Origin: Glebionis coronaria
Taxonomy: Eukaryota; Streptophyta; Magnoliopsida; Asterales; Asteraceae
Assembly (NCBI GenBank): GCA_025667525.1
Contig: CM046878.1
Coordinates: forward strand, 395,812,974-395,876,973
Direction of reading: 5' to 3'
DNA length: 64,000 nucleotides
Shown: positions 1 to 11,738 of the stretch, in pieces
Layout: each line of letters begins with the position of its first letter
How positions within the stretch are numbered: position 1 is the first letter of the stretch
Position numbers and translations under genes: made by a program
The notes under the pieces: generated by a model
The model's database searches: none
Told to the model about the DNA's origin: nothing
Seen by the model: the letters and a program-made list of their open reading frames with translations, nothing else

Positions 1-705
1 AGTTCGGAAACTCGTTAGCGATGGCTGAGTTTTCATATAATGATAGTTATCGTACTAGAAGTCGATAAATGCCATTTGAGGCACGATATGAAAGGATAGG
101 GTGAGTTGTCCTCATTGTGGACTAGAATTGGTAAAAGAGGCTACTAATTTGGTAATGGTGTTTGTGGACAGAATGAGAGCAACAAGGGATGCTATGTAGA
201 AAAGGAGGAAACCACTAGATTTAGTGACAAAGTTATGTATGGAGTTTCACCCATAGTAACGGGTGGTATGATTTGGAAAGATGTAAGTGTTGATGTATAG
301 TTTTGTAGGTCCATTTATGATCTTTGGGAAGATCAGACCATTAGCTTATGAGCATAGAATTACCAGGGGGAAATGAGTTGTATACATGATACATTTCATG
401 TATTGGGGTTGGTAAATGTTGTTTGAGGATGCATATTTGCATGTCCGGTTATTCGGTTTTTCTGCTAATAAGAGTCTTTGTTTTATCGAAGAGTCATTTG
501 CGAGTATTATTGACTGTGAGGTCAAGAGTTTGACAATGGGTTTAATTATTTTTGGTTTGTACATGTGGTATCTTGAAACTTGAACTGAAGTTCACGTGGA
601 AATGAGAGGAGTTCATTTAGAACAAGTATCCTCGTGTGATTTGTTATCTGTGTGTTGATCCTAAGGAGTAAATCTCGGGACGAGATTTCTATTAGGAGGG
701 AGTGA
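1..705 (+). pseudogene. Decayed Ty3/gypsy pol 3' end (integrase remnant)
   Basis: From position 21 the plus strand reads MAEFSYNDSYRTRS, then a stop, then MPFEARYERIG. This is the pattern of the Ty3/gypsy integrase core end (usual form AEFAYNNSYHSS..MAPFEALYGR). Several stops follow (TAA near 66, TGA near 102, TAG near 122), so it is dead. The stretch before 706 contains 'cgggacgagattt' and a purine-rich run, typical of the end of the gypsy interior just before the 3' LTR. Integrase inserts element cDNA into chromosomes; here only the C-terminal part is in the window. The identity is by motif resemblance, not by alignment. Confidence 0.6.
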
Positions 706-1349
706 TGTGACAACCGTGGTTTTGAGGTTCGTCACTTGGTCTTACTTTTAGGTTATTTTATGTGTGACTACTTGATTTTTGGGCTTACGTGTTTATTTTG
801 TGTGAACGAGGTTGGTGTGATTATCGTTTATGAGTATAGAGTACTCATAAGTAAATCGAGGAACGGTTAATTCATGTTCATAAGATCACAAGTGGTGACT
901 ATGAAATGAAAATGGTGATATTGTGGTGTTTACGTATACGTATAAGTATTATAGTAATAGTATTTTTTTTAGGATTTTCGGTTTAGCATTTAGAGGTCTC
1001 GGGTGAGGTAATTATCCATATGAATATTTTTCGGGATGATTTTAAGTCATTTAGGACTTAAATATAAAGTTTATTTCAAAATTTGAGATTTATTATAAAA
1101 GTGTATATTTTACGTCTTTTACGGTAAAACGCGTAAGTTTGACTAGTTTTACGGTTTTGAGGTTTTGGAAGTTTTAGGAGCTGAAATAAATTAAGGTAAA
1201 TTAAGGTAATATTAATAAGATATTAATTAACAATAAAAAGAAAAAAACGAAATTAGGGGTGTTTGGGTCGGTTTAGAAGAGAAAAAAAAGGAAGAAATGG
1301 AAAAAAAAGGAAAGTGGGCTTTGGGTTGGACTAGGATTCACCCATACCC

Positions 1350-1357
1350 TATATAAT
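1350..1357 (+). promoter_or_regulatory. Possible TATA box of the gypsy LTR
   Basis: TATATAAT lies about 645 bp into the LTR, after an AT-rich stretch. A plausible position for the U3 promoter; nothing else supports it. Confidence 0.3.
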
Positions 1358-2616
1358 GTATATACTAAACCAAATTCATTATTTTTATCCTGGAGATGAA
1401 GGAAATTCGTGAGTCTTATAAAAAAATTAGGGTTCTTCATAAAATTTGGGGGTTTTCATAAATCCAAGGTAAATCTTCAAATCCCTTTTTAATTAAATTG
1501 TTTTTATGTTTTCTTTAATAATCTTATGATGGATTTAGGTTAGGGTTTAATATAAAAACAGTAAATTAATGTTGTATTAATCATAATATGATGATTACAT
1601 AAATTAGGGCTTGTAATTAGAGGGATTAGGGTTAATTAATGAGGTTGATTTTGTTAAACCCGTTTTTAAAAACTGGGCAGATTTTTGAGTCAACTGTTTT
1701 GATTATATCGGGAGTTCTATAAACTCTTATTTTACGATCCAAGTACCCCTGGAAAGATATTTGAAGTGGATTTCCAATGCAAGAAACGAGAACTAAATTG
1801 GAGGTCGGGAAGTGGGTCAAAAACAGGTTACAACAGTCAGAGGTCAAAACAGTTTTGAATTCAGCCTGTTTTCTTTTTAAGTTTTGGGTTGTTTGGGGCA
1901 CTTAGGGTTGCATTGGGATTTTCTCACGAACGTGAGAGATGGTTTATATATTTTAGTTAATATCTGCACTTGGGCTAAGGTGGTGGTTTAGGGTAAGACC
2001 CCTTAATGGTAACAAACTTTTAGTACGTTTAAAATCAGGAAATCTGGAATGACGAAAGTAGATATATATATATCGGGGCCTTAACAGTAGCTTTAAGATT
2101 AGGGCAAGTGGGAGGTGTTAGCCAACATATGTAAGGGTGTGAATATTCCTTTTACAAAAACCATGGGTAGGTTTAAGTGGGCGTTTGACCTAAAGTTTTG
2201 AGACCTAAAAACTGGGACTGTTTTGGGTAAAATACGAACGGATTAGTTATTAAACTTAACCAAGTTAAGGACTTGTTAAGGAAGGGTAATGGGGTAATTA
2301 GAGCTTATTAATGAGGTAAATATGTGAGAATGGGTTAGATGTCCATCATAGGTTAATGAGCCATCTTAGTGATTGGTTCGTTTATTGATTTCGTGTTTTT
2401 GGTTTGTTAGCTTGTTGCTAGTGCAAGGACGTGTGAAGGAGCTATCAGGTGAGTGTTCATAGTCCCATGTTTATTTTTGTTTTTGACTTCCAGATCGGAT
2501 AAAAGAGACACTGTGTTGAGTTGTTTCTAAATTGTTGCTGTGAATGTTTTATGGTTGTGATGGACTTGTGTGTACACTTATGTGATTAACTGCTATGCGA
2601 TTTTTGATATGTTATT

Positions 2617-2688
2617 GTGGTTTGACAAGGTAGTGGCCTTGTGGTTTGACAAGGTAGTGGCCTTGTGGTTTGCCAAGGTAGTGGCCTT
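2617..2688 (+). repeat. Three tandem 24-bp repeats in the gypsy LTR
   Basis: Three consecutive copies of a 24-bp unit start at 2617, 2641 and 2665 (core TTTGACAAGGTAGTGGCCTT). The third has one change (GACAAGG to GCCAAGG). A diverged fourth relative follows near 2729 (TTTGGCAAGGTAGGAGCCTT). Confidence 0.9.
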
Positions 2689-2883
2689 GGGATAGGTACA
2701 TAGGGTGATCATCTAAGGTACCATGGTGTTGTTTGGCAAGGTAGGAGCCTTGGATTGGTTTGGTATGATTGGTCTTGATTGATAGTTGTTAATACATAAT
2801 TGTAACACATTGTCCATATGTTCTTTTGTTGTGATGATATCCATACGTCGCGCCCCATATTCCGCCATTGGTGGGGTGTGACA

Positions 2884-3927
2884 GCTAGGGTGTGAGTGTG
2901 CATGAATTCTTGTTGCACCCAACGATAAGTAAACAAAGAACCAAATATCAGAACTAATGTTTAAACCATGAGTGTGTTTAAATAAGTAAGCTACGTCCTC
3001 CAAAATAAGTCTTGAAACTATTGTGCTTCGTGTTAAACAGTGAGAGTATGTTTCCTTTTTTTTTGAGTTGAAGTATCAATATGTGTACCCATGTAGGTAA
3101 TATATAAATACATGTATGAAAGTAAGAAGGTAGCAGCAGGCGTGAAGCCTTATGCATGGTCGTATGAGGATGTTTTGTGTGAATGCATGCTTGTATAATA
3201 TGTTATATGTATATGTAAATCTCCAACATCATATATCACCACCTTGATAAAACCATAACTGTGTGTCGTCTTCACCATAAGTCGTGTGGTTTGTATTATT
3301 GTGTATAGCATATAAGTGTGAGTTGAGTCAGAAACTAGAAACAAGTAAAACCATGGGTGTATCACTGTGTGTATGCGAATGCTGTGTAGGCTATCTGTTA
3401 ATGTAATTGCTATGATGTATTTACAATACAAAATAAAACAAGTAGATAACCCCTCTTATAATAGACCTTAGAATAAATAAAAGAACCATTTATTCTTTCA
3501 TTTGTGCCCGTGCGTGAACAAAAAACATCAAACAACAGTGGACAATTGTTCCTTCCTTTTGACTTTGTGGTGAATAGATGGATGATATTATGAATGTGTT
3601 TGTTATGCATATACATAATAAGCAAATAGGACCACCTCCATGTTATAACTGACGAAAACAGTGAGCCAAAAACCTACCAACATGTACTATGCTTTGGACT
3701 ATGATGATAGTATGCTATTATTGGGCATGTGTGATAAAATTGATAAACGCAAAGGGGACCATTACTTGTTGCGTATGAGTCTTGCTGCCAAAGACCAAAG
3801 ATGAACATAATAGTACTATGTATGCATGTGTATTGAGAATATGTTGCATGAATTACTCCCTTGGTGCGTGACATCAACCGTAAAGCCGAAAACAGTAATC
3901 AACTTTGCTAAAAGATAATATAGTAAT
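2884..3927. other. Unassigned noncoding stretch between two gypsy LTR parts
   Basis: No credible coding region: the short ORFs are stop-bounded noise without domain features. Low-complexity poly-T occurs near 3055. It may be the flank of the first gypsy element or the diverged first part of the next LTR; I cannot decide. Confidence 0.4.
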
Positions 3928-5301
3928 TGTAACATTGGCTCAATCACACTAGTTCACGCCTGATTTTAACCGACCTAAAGGTCATGCTCCGAAAATCTGA
4001 AAATACCTTATTAAACTTGACGCGACCTAGTTTTCAAAACAATTTTTTGTTCATCATAAAGTTGAGTAACGAACCCACAATTTATCTTCAAAAACGCTTG
4101 ATCAACACTTACAAATAATTAGACACTATTTGTTTATTTTTGTTTGCGAATGCGCTACTTTGTCTAATTATTTTCTATACTTAGAGACTTCACAAAAATA
4201 TGATATTTATTAAATATCGATGACCTCGTGGCCTAGTTTTTATAATGAGAACCCGTTTAACTTTCGGACTATTATTTAACGAGATATCAAGACCCAAACT
4301 TGACCCCGTGACTAAAATAATTGAACATGAAAATGTATGAAAACATTTTTATAAATAAAGAGCAAGTATGAAATACCAACCAAGTGCATTGTACATTATC
4401 ATTTCTTGTATTTAGCCTAAGTATGGATATTTTACTTAGGTTACGAGTAGATCGTTTGGGCATATTGTTTTTCATACCTTGATATCCCGTGCTAACCTTG
4501 TTGATCATATTTACCTACTTCATTGAGGTGAGTTTCATATCCCCACTTTTAATTGCTTTAACTATTTTGGGGCGAGAACATTGCTTGTTTTTAACGGATG
4601 AACATAAGTGCTTTAAACTCATACGTTTTCCTACATGATGTCTAAGTAGCGATATCCCTAGATGCTGAAGCCCACTATCGTGAACCGTTAATTACTTTAT
4701 GTAAGCGTGAATGTTATGGATAGATCTATCGGGACTAACCTCCCTATCTAATTTGGTTGTGTGGCCAAAGTTAGATACACTTACATTTGAGGATTTATAA
4801 ATGCTTCGGGATAGGCATTTGCTCGGGCTCTTAGTATATCTTGTTGGTTGAGGTTAACGCTTCGGTGTCACGAGCTTAGGCGTAGGAATATAAACGTATA
4901 CTATTTTGATTATAGCCATGTTTTGGTTATATGCCGGTTGCCTTGAAAATCTTATGGTTCATCACACTATTTAAACTTAAACCTATGAACTCACCAACCT
5001 TTGTGTTGACGCTTTAGCAATGTTTTTCTCAGGTATCAAGACGGAGGAGTGACGTGGTTTTGCATGGGAGATTTTTAATAAAAATGGTCGTGACTAGTGT
5101 ATGGATATTTGGATCAATGTGAAAGTCTTTTGAAACAATGTTTTATTATGCTCTTGTGTAATTCGCTTCCGAACAAGTTTTATGATTTTAATTAAATGAA
5201 AACGGCTTTTAAATAGTCGTTCTTTGTATCTATGTCTTGTGATAGTCATGATCGTCACACCCCATTGTGTTGCCTTACTCTGATAAATTGGGGGTTTGAC
5301 A
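3928..5301 (+). repeat. Second Ty3/gypsy LTR, 3' part
   Basis: It ends with a pattern familiar from gypsy LTRs: 'cctatgaactcaccaacctt', then 'tttttctcaggtatcaagac', then 'gtcacaccccattg', and finally GGGGGTTTGACA at 5301 followed by GCTT (in intact elements GCTTGGTATCAGAGC would start the primer-binding site). A TGTAACATT at 3928 is a possible LTR start but is uncertain. The sequence passes straight into copia gag at 5302, so the gypsy interior is missing. Confidence 0.45.
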
Positions 5302-5840
5302 GCTTCCAAGGTCAACGCTGACAAAAGGTCAAACACTGTCAGACCCAAAACTTTTGTGGAGCAAAGGCCACAAGTTGTTAGATCAGCCCCATTCTTTACT
5401 AAAGGGTCTAATACTTATGGGCAAAGACCTTTTCAGAAGACCAATACATGGTCTAATAGGCAATGGGTTCCTGTAGCAAACCCTAGTTTCAACGCTGATA
5501 AGGGTAATTTCAGAGTTGACAAGACCAAATCAAACGCTGACAGAAACGTTGCCAGACCAAATAATGGTAAATATTTGCAACCACAGGGAAAGGGGTCTAA
5601 AGCTTCTTCTAGCTTGACATGGAGACCTAAGCAAGATCAAAACCCTAATTCTAATGGGATTTCTATGACCTGTAACAGATTTAATTATATTTCAAAGGTC
5701 ATCACAAAACCAATTGGGGTTAACTGGGTGTTCAGTCAAAAAGGGATGAACAAGGGGTTGTTATAAGGACTAAGTCTGTTCTTGTTAAACAGCCAAATGA
5801 ATCCAAGTCAGCTCAGGCGTGGGTTCCCAAAGTAAACTAA
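5302..5840 (+). pseudogene. gag: Copia A gag, C-terminal fragment
   Basis: It aligns with residues about 733-925 of the intact gag of element B: 'GQRPFQKTNTWSNRQWVP', the NADK/VDK repeat stretch, then 'SKASSSLTWRPK' and 'ISKVITKPIGVNWVF'. Gag forms the particle around the RNA; the zinc knuckles lie upstream of the truncation and are missing. A frameshift near 5735 ends the open frame at 5766 (after FSQKG), but the following sequence still encodes the usual 'WVPKVN' end in another frame, with stop TAA at 5838-5840. The left edge is the junction with a gypsy LTR. Confidence 0.8.
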
Positions 5841-5860
5841 TTTGTTTTCTTTATGTGCAG
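5841..5860 (+). promoter_or_regulatory. Splice-acceptor-like tract at gag/pol junction (A)
   Basis: A pyrimidine-rich tract ending TATGTGCAG, followed by GG, directly after the gag stop. All 20 nt are identical to element B at 32540-32559, although the surrounding sequence differs. Use as a 3' splice site is inference. Confidence 0.35.
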
Positions 5861-5878
5861 GGCATTTAAAAGCAGGTA

Positions 5879-7538
5879 AATAATTATGGCTATTGGGATA
5901 GTTGATGCTCTAGGCACATGACTGGGAAGGAAGATTATCTCACAAACTTCACTCCCATTAAGGATGGTGATAAAGTTTACTTTGGAGGCGGATATGGAAC
6001 TATCACAGGAAAAGGAACTCTTCTCACCAACAACTTGCGTTTTGAAAACGTGTTTCTGGTAAAAGAACTTGACTATAATCTTTTTAGTGTATCACAAGTT
6101 TGTGATAACAAAAATAAGGTTCTTTTCACTGATACTGAATGGTTGGTGTTGAGCAAGGATTTTAAAATACCAGATGAGAAATACATTGATTATAGGACAC
6201 CTAGGCATAAGGACATTTATAATGTGAATCTTAATGGAATTAGGATGAATAATAACTTGTCATGTCTTTATGCTAAAGCTTCAGTTGATGAGAGTAATCT
6301 ATGGCACAGGAGACTAGGGCACATTAACTTTAAAAATATAAACAGGCTTGTGAGACTCGGCTTGGTTGATGGTTTTCCTGAAAAGGCTTTCCACAATGGC
6401 CACTCTTGTGTTGCATGCCTTAAAGGCAAATAGCACAAGATCTCATTTAAGTCTAAACAGGTGCACTCTAGTTCTAAACCACTTCACTTGCTGCATATGG
6501 ACTTGTTTGGTCCAACTAATATAGAGAGCTTGAATGGTAAATCTTACTGTTTCGTCATTACTAATGATTTTTCTAGGTTTACTTGGACTTTCTCTTTTGC
6601 CTTGAAAAGTGACACTGTTGATACTTTAATTAACTTTATTAACCAAATAGAAAAGAAAACTGGTAATGACGTTAAGATGCTTAGAAGTGATAATGGTGGT
6701 AAGTTTAGAAATAAGCTATCGGATGATTTTTGTGCCAAGAAAGGAATTACTAGACAGTTTAGCGTTGCCAGAACCCCACAACAAAATAGGGTTGCTGAGA
6801 GAAAGAATAGAACCCTAATTGAAGCAGCCAGGACTATGTTGGCTGATGCTCACTTTCCCATTGCTTTTTGGGCTGAGGCTGTTAATACAGCTTGTTATGT
6901 TCATAATAGAGCATTAGTCAACAAGATACATAACAAAATACCTTATGAGTTACTTTGGGGAAGGAAACCTAATATTGGTTTTCTTAAACCGTTTGGTTGT
7001 CAGGTAGTTGTACTAGATACTAGTGATGCCTTAGGTAAATTTAGTGCTAAAGGTGATGAAGGCTACTTCATAGGTTATTCAGTGCAGAGTAAAGGATATA
7101 GGGTTTACATTAAGAAGGAAAAACGTATACTTGAAAAAGTACATGTTAGGTTTCTAGAGAGTAAACCTAGTGATCCTGAAAGTGGTCCAAATTGGTTATT
7201 TGACTTAGAACCTCTATATAGAACTTTGAATTATATGCCTGTTACTAATCCAAACATTGTGAAGGTAACTTCAAGTGTTGTGGAAGAACAAGTTGTTGAT
7301 GTTTCAGGTACACAGGTTAATGAAGAGGTTGGATCACAAGCAGACAAGTCATATCCCATACTTGAGTATGTCACTCTTCCCATATGGACAGATTCTTTTG
7401 CTGCTGCTGCTGCTGGAAAGGAAAATGGTGGTCCCCAAGTATCACCAGTTAACAACATGCATGGTCTTTCAGGCTCTGACAAAGAAAGATATAGCGCTGA
7501 CAAGACAAATTCAGGCGTTGATGGCTCAAACGTTGACA
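5879..7538 (+). pseudogene. pol: Copia A protease-integrase, broken
   Basis: The protease active site should read D-S-G; here GGA has become TGA at 5903-5905, giving DS-stop-CSRHMTG, so no active enzyme can be made. The pre-integrase zinc domain follows ([11 protein letters not shown], then CVACLKGK) and ends at TAG 6431-6433, where element B has CAG. Integrase (6461 on) keeps its acidic residues: D in LHMDLFGP, D in LRSDNGG and E in VAERKNR, but QQNG is changed to QQNR. The linker ends in SADK/GVD/NVD repeats, and at 7530-7538 the sequence jumps to post-pol DNA. RT and RNase H are missing. Confidence 0.88.
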
Positions 7539-7863
7539 GGAATATAGCCGTTGGGCGTTGATGGGTTATTTTTTACCGTTGACACTCATTGGGACCTACC
7601 CAGTTGTTATTTTTGCCAAATTTTGGGGCCGTAATTTTGGGAGTAGATAACTTTTAATTAATGCACAAGATAACTTATTTTCTTTTCAATATTTTCATCA
7701 TTATATTTTGAAAATACTTGCCTTATTTTTGACCAATCACATGTGCCTATCTCTCCTATATATTTGGCTCCTATTTTTAAACAGGGTACTTCATATTCTT
7801 GTCTAACACTTTTTCCCCTATAATTCATCTTTCTCAATAATTCACAAACAGCTTTCTTCAACA
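7539..7863 (+). promoter_or_regulatory. Region upstream of the post-pol ORF of A, promoter-like
   Basis: Homologous to 37083-37406 of element B. It contains CCAAT (7733-7737), a CACATGTG E-box-like site just after it, TATATAT at about 7757-7763, and then about 100 nt of CT-rich leader before the ATG at 7864. The same order occurs in B. This suggests independent transcription of the post-pol ORF (inference). Confidence 0.4.
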
Positions 7864-10800
7864 ATGGCACCAAAGTTTAAACCAAGTGACTTGGTATTGG
7901 GATTTAGGAGTCAGCACAACATGATTGCTTATTTGGAGGCTGATGATACTTTGTTTCCACAATACACTCTGACGGTGGCGTATTTGAATGCATCTCTATT
8001 ACGGTATGCTCTTTCTCATGCTCCTCTCATCCCTGTCACTCATATTAAACAGTTTTGGAACACTGTCAGTTCCTCAACGCTTAATAGTGTGACTACATTA
8101 TCAGCTATTGTTCATGGGCATACTTGGGTGGTTACTGAAGCCTTGGTTCGCCAGGCTTTGCATCTTAATGATGCAGATGGTATCACCACTCTCCCCATTA
8201 ATGAAATAGAACAAGGACTTCGGGCTTTGGGGTATCCTTTCCCTGATGAGGGTACTTTAAATAAATATCATAAACAAGAGTTTCCCCCAGCCTGGAAGTA
8301 CCTCATCCATGTCATCCTTCAATGTTTGAGTCCCAAATGTACTACACATAATGAAATTAACGGATCAGTTGCTAGTGCAATTATGTGCATTGCAAATGGG
8401 GAAAAGATTAATTTTTCAACACTAGTTTTTGATGGCATGTGTAAAAACAAAGGGAATAAGATGACTTTGGCTTATCCTAGATTTTTGCAAATGGTTTTTG
8501 ATGTGCAAAATTACTGCACAAGGGATCATGATGATTTTTATGAGATCCCTGTGCAAAAGAAAGCTATTTTTACCAAGATGAACTCACCCCCTCACCGTGA
8601 ATTACCCCTCACCCAAGTTATGCTTGCTGTTATTGCAACATCACAACCTCAACCAGACCCACAACCACAACTTGACCCAATACCAAAACCTTTTCCTTCA
8701 CCTCAACACATGGAAATTGACCAAGGACACATTAAATGTTGTCATTGACACTAGTAATCCAAACGTTGACACCTTTCCTTCACAGACCCAAACACCCCTT
8801 AACCTTCAAACTACCACCCAATCCACATCATCTTCTACCCCACCTGAATATAGGTTGCAAAAACGCCCAAGGACTACTGGAGTGTTCTCCTCTAGTGGTC
8901 CTAGCCATGTAGCAGAGAGAACCACCACCACAAGTGTGGTTGGTGCTATGGATGAGGCTGGGACTATTGGTACTCGCTTAGATGTAGGCCAAGACAGTCC
9001 TAACATCTTTAAGACCTCATCCATGCCCCATGACTCTACTTTGGGAGGTCAAATACCCATTCTAGAGGAGGGCAGATTGGAACCATACATAATGATGGAA
9101 CTGAGGGCTGTCTGCATTAGCTTGCAAAAGCAAAATGCAGACCTGGTACAAACAGTCAGTACACAAGGCCTTGAACTCAAGCAATTGAGGGAGAGGATTG
9201 TTGTTTTGGAAACTGCTGCGTCTAGGAGAAGGCAGACAAGAGTCCTTTCATCAGGGGAGGATTCTTACAAAGGGGAGGAAGCTGCTACAGAGCCTGTTAA
9301 TTTGAGTGATAAAGGCTCACATGAAGCTGCTACATAGCCATTTGATTTGAGTGGAAAAGGCTCATATGATGGAGAATCTTTGGGTGTTGCTAAAGCCCTT
9401 ACTGAATTGAAGAAGGAATCAGGTTTTGATACATCTCTGGTTACTCCTAAAAATTTGAACTTGTCTTTTACAGCTATGATGGAGCATTTCACAAGAGGCG
9501 CTGAGACAAGTAAGTTGGGCGTTGACAAGCAAACTTTGGACGCTGACACACCAAGCGCTGACAAGAGTAAATTGGGCGCTGACACAAGGAATTTGAGCGT
9601 TGACAGACCTGCAGATATGGTTGATGTATTCCAGTCATCAGCTATCATCAAAGAAGGGTCTTCATAGGTACCATCATCATCTTTACCCATCTTTTATCCA
9701 TTAGATAAGGGTAAAGGAATCATGGTAGAAGTAGAAGTTCCAAAGGATGCATCACAAGTAGAGTTTGATTCAAGGTTGGCTACACAACTTATGGAACAAG
9801 AAAGGAAGAAGGTTGGTGAATCACCATTTGTTGTCACTTCTGAGGAACAAGAAGGAAGTGATGAAGGAAGTTCAGATTCAAGTGTGATGATAATTGAACA
9901 ACCAGAAAGACTTGAATATGGTGATGACTTGGCAAGGGAGAAGCTTAGAGAGTTAAAATTGCAAGTAGACTATGATATGCCAGAAGTTGCTCAGATGTAC
10001 CATGCTTGGGAGAATAGGATTATGGAGAATCCAGATTTGACAATTTCAGACCAAATTTGGGGATTGGAGATTCTTCTAAGAGTTCAAAGAGACTGCAAGG
10101 TAATTCTAAAGCATAAGGCTAGCAATGTTTTCTCACTGCTGAAAAGGGATATAAGGGAGCTTTACTACATGTTACTCAAATGTCATGGAACTGGATGGAA
10201 CTTCAAGAAATTGCAGGGATTATCCTTTGAAGAATTGGAGTACAAGGATTATCCCATTTGGGCAAGAGTGCAGGAAATGAATACTCTTAGACTTCTTTTA
10301 GATGAAAGGAAAGAAGAACTTACAGAAGAGATGGAGATTCAGAAGGCAATGATTGTTCCAAGGCGTTTGAAGAAGGGAGTTCTACTTGAGTTTCCTAAAG
10401 ATCTAAATAAAGTGGTTCCCAGTGAAGCTGTTCTTAGAAGAAGCATTAAGCTCTCACCCATGGAAGCTTCAAATATGGTACAAGTGTTACCTCTTGATGC
10501 CAGAAACCCTATCATTAGCTATGAAGAAGATGCAAGTGGGTTTTGGATGATTGGCAGATATGGGAAAGAGGTACACACATTACTCTTATGTCTCTCTTTG
10601 CAAGTATGGATAGGAAAGACTTGGCAGACCTTTGGAGGTTGTTGATAGCCAAGTATGAGACTGAAGCTCCTACTTCAGTCAATGGAATAAAGCTTTGGTC
10701 AACATTCAAGAGAATGTGTGCACCAGAAGAAGAAGATCCTGTTTGGAAGGATCTTGAGGATGATATCAGTGGTCTTCATTGGCGTTTGTATTCAGCTGCT

Positions 10801-10998
10801 GGTGTGTATTATTTGAGCTCTACAAAGTTTATTGAGTATCTTCTTGTAGATGCTGAGTATCCCATGTCCACAGAAGTTTTGGAAAAGATGAAGACAACAC
10901 AGCTGGAGATTGACTATTCAAGTGACGTGGCCAAATATTTGATTAGGCATGTTTATTACCAATATGATAAGATTTGTAAGATTCCTCCTAGTTCTTAA
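7864..10998 (+). pseudogene. Copia A post-pol ORF, broken into five pieces
   Basis: Homologous throughout to the B post-pol ORF (37407-40436). Start: ATG after an AC-rich leader, MAPKFKPSDLVLGF. The open pieces are 7864-8748, 8597-9337, 9347-9667, 9722-10645 and 10543-10998. They are separated by a frameshift near 8740, TAG stops at 9335 and 9665, and a small deletion near 10570 (A lacks a few bases that B has). Recognisable parts: N-terminal module with QHNMIAYL, PAWKYLIHVILQCLSPK and YPRFLQM; P/Q-rich linker; short coiled-coil stretch; GVDK/ADK repeats (9519-9605); C-terminal module with LTISDQIWGLE and HWRLYSAAGVYYLSSTKF. Its end (PPSS) extends 12 residues beyond the stop used in B. Function unknown. 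Confidence 0.82.
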
Positions 10999-11050
10999 TT
11001 TTTATTCAGAAACTTGATTACTAGAGTTGATATCAAGTTTAGGGATGGAT

Positions 11051-11550
11051 TGTTGGGAATAAAATGTAGCCAGTACACTTGAACGCTGACAAGAAGAAAA
11101 CAAGTGTTGATAAGAAGAAAACAAGCGTTGACAGGAAGAAGTCAAGCGTTGATAGGTTGAAGACAAACACTGATAGAAAGATATGGTCTACGCGTATTAT
11201 GTTTGTAGTTTGTTTCTAGTAAATATAGGATCAATAATGTATCTTTTATAATTATGTTTACCTAGAATAGATGATACGTAGACTCTTGTACAAGGCTTCT
11301 TATGTCTATCAAAGATGACCTTTAGGTTATGTTTCATATAAGTTTTCATACGTATAGTACTTTCATTGTAAGCAAGTTCGTTATTATCAATCAAGTGAAA
11401 GTTTGTTTTACAACTGTTTGTGTGTTCTTGTTTAAGTATTAATTACGCATAATACTTGAATTGTTTTATACACAACAAAGTTTCTCTACGTGTTTAACTT
11501 GTTCTAATCACGTTCACACAAGCTAAATCGATCTAAGTTTGGGATCAACA
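11051..11550 (+). repeat. Copia A 3' LTR (500 bp)
   Basis: It starts TGTTGGGAATAAA and ends GTTTGGGATCAACA, the same termini as both LTRs of element B. It is preceded by a polypurine tract weakened to AGGGATGGA (AGGGGAGGA in B). It contains perfect RCGYTGACA copies at 11083 and 11125 plus variants. The TATAAAA of B is degraded here. Confidence 0.9.
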
Positions 11551-11738
11551 TCAGAATTCACATATTCCGAATTAACTCAGAATTTCACATTCCGAACTAG
11601 TTCAAGGATTTACATATTCCAGATTATATTAAGTTTTTTTTGGACTTTGTAAATTTTGGAAGAATTCTACAACAACTCACAACAAATTTCACAACCTTAT
11701 TTCATTGCTCGATCAAAAGATAATCTTTATTCCATCAA
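11551..11738 (+). other. Element C leader, 3' part
   Basis: Noncoding, with ATTCCGA repeats (exact near 11565 and 11595, degenerate near 11617), as in the leader of element E. It ends in 'acaacaactcacaac' and a 'gctcgatcaa' stretch that match the end of the E leader just before gag. The upstream leader, primer-binding site and 5' LTR are missing. Confidence 0.65.

Larger units (their letters stand above)
706..2883 (+). repeat. Ty3/gypsy 3' LTR (about 2.18 kb)
   Basis: It begins TGTGACAACC directly after the purine-rich end of the gypsy interior and ends ...GGGGTGTGACA followed by GCT, the usual terminus of Tekay-like gypsy LTRs in daisy-family plants (recalled, not searched). No long ORF lies inside. 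The strand follows the decayed integrase upstream. The second LTR of this element and its target duplication are outside the window. The right boundary rests on the terminal motif only. Confidence 0.55.
5302..11550 (+). mobile_element. Ty1/copia element A (SIRE-like), 5'-truncated, RT/RH-deleted
   Basis: Close relative of element B (29139-41056). It holds the 3' end of gag, protease and integrase, then jumps directly to the region downstream of pol, then a broken post-pol ORF and a 3' LTR. The 5' LTR, most of gag, and all of reverse transcriptase and RNase H are absent. It carries stops in gag, protease, pre-integrase and the post-pol ORF, so it is non-autonomous. The 3' LTR ends at 11550 directly against the leader of element C, which suggests A inserted there and later lost its 5' half. 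Confidence 0.88.

Noticed and set aside
2713..3003. Minus-strand ORFs of 75-96 codons spanning the gypsy LTR end
   Set aside because: Overlapping frames without domain features, crossing the inferred LTR boundary.
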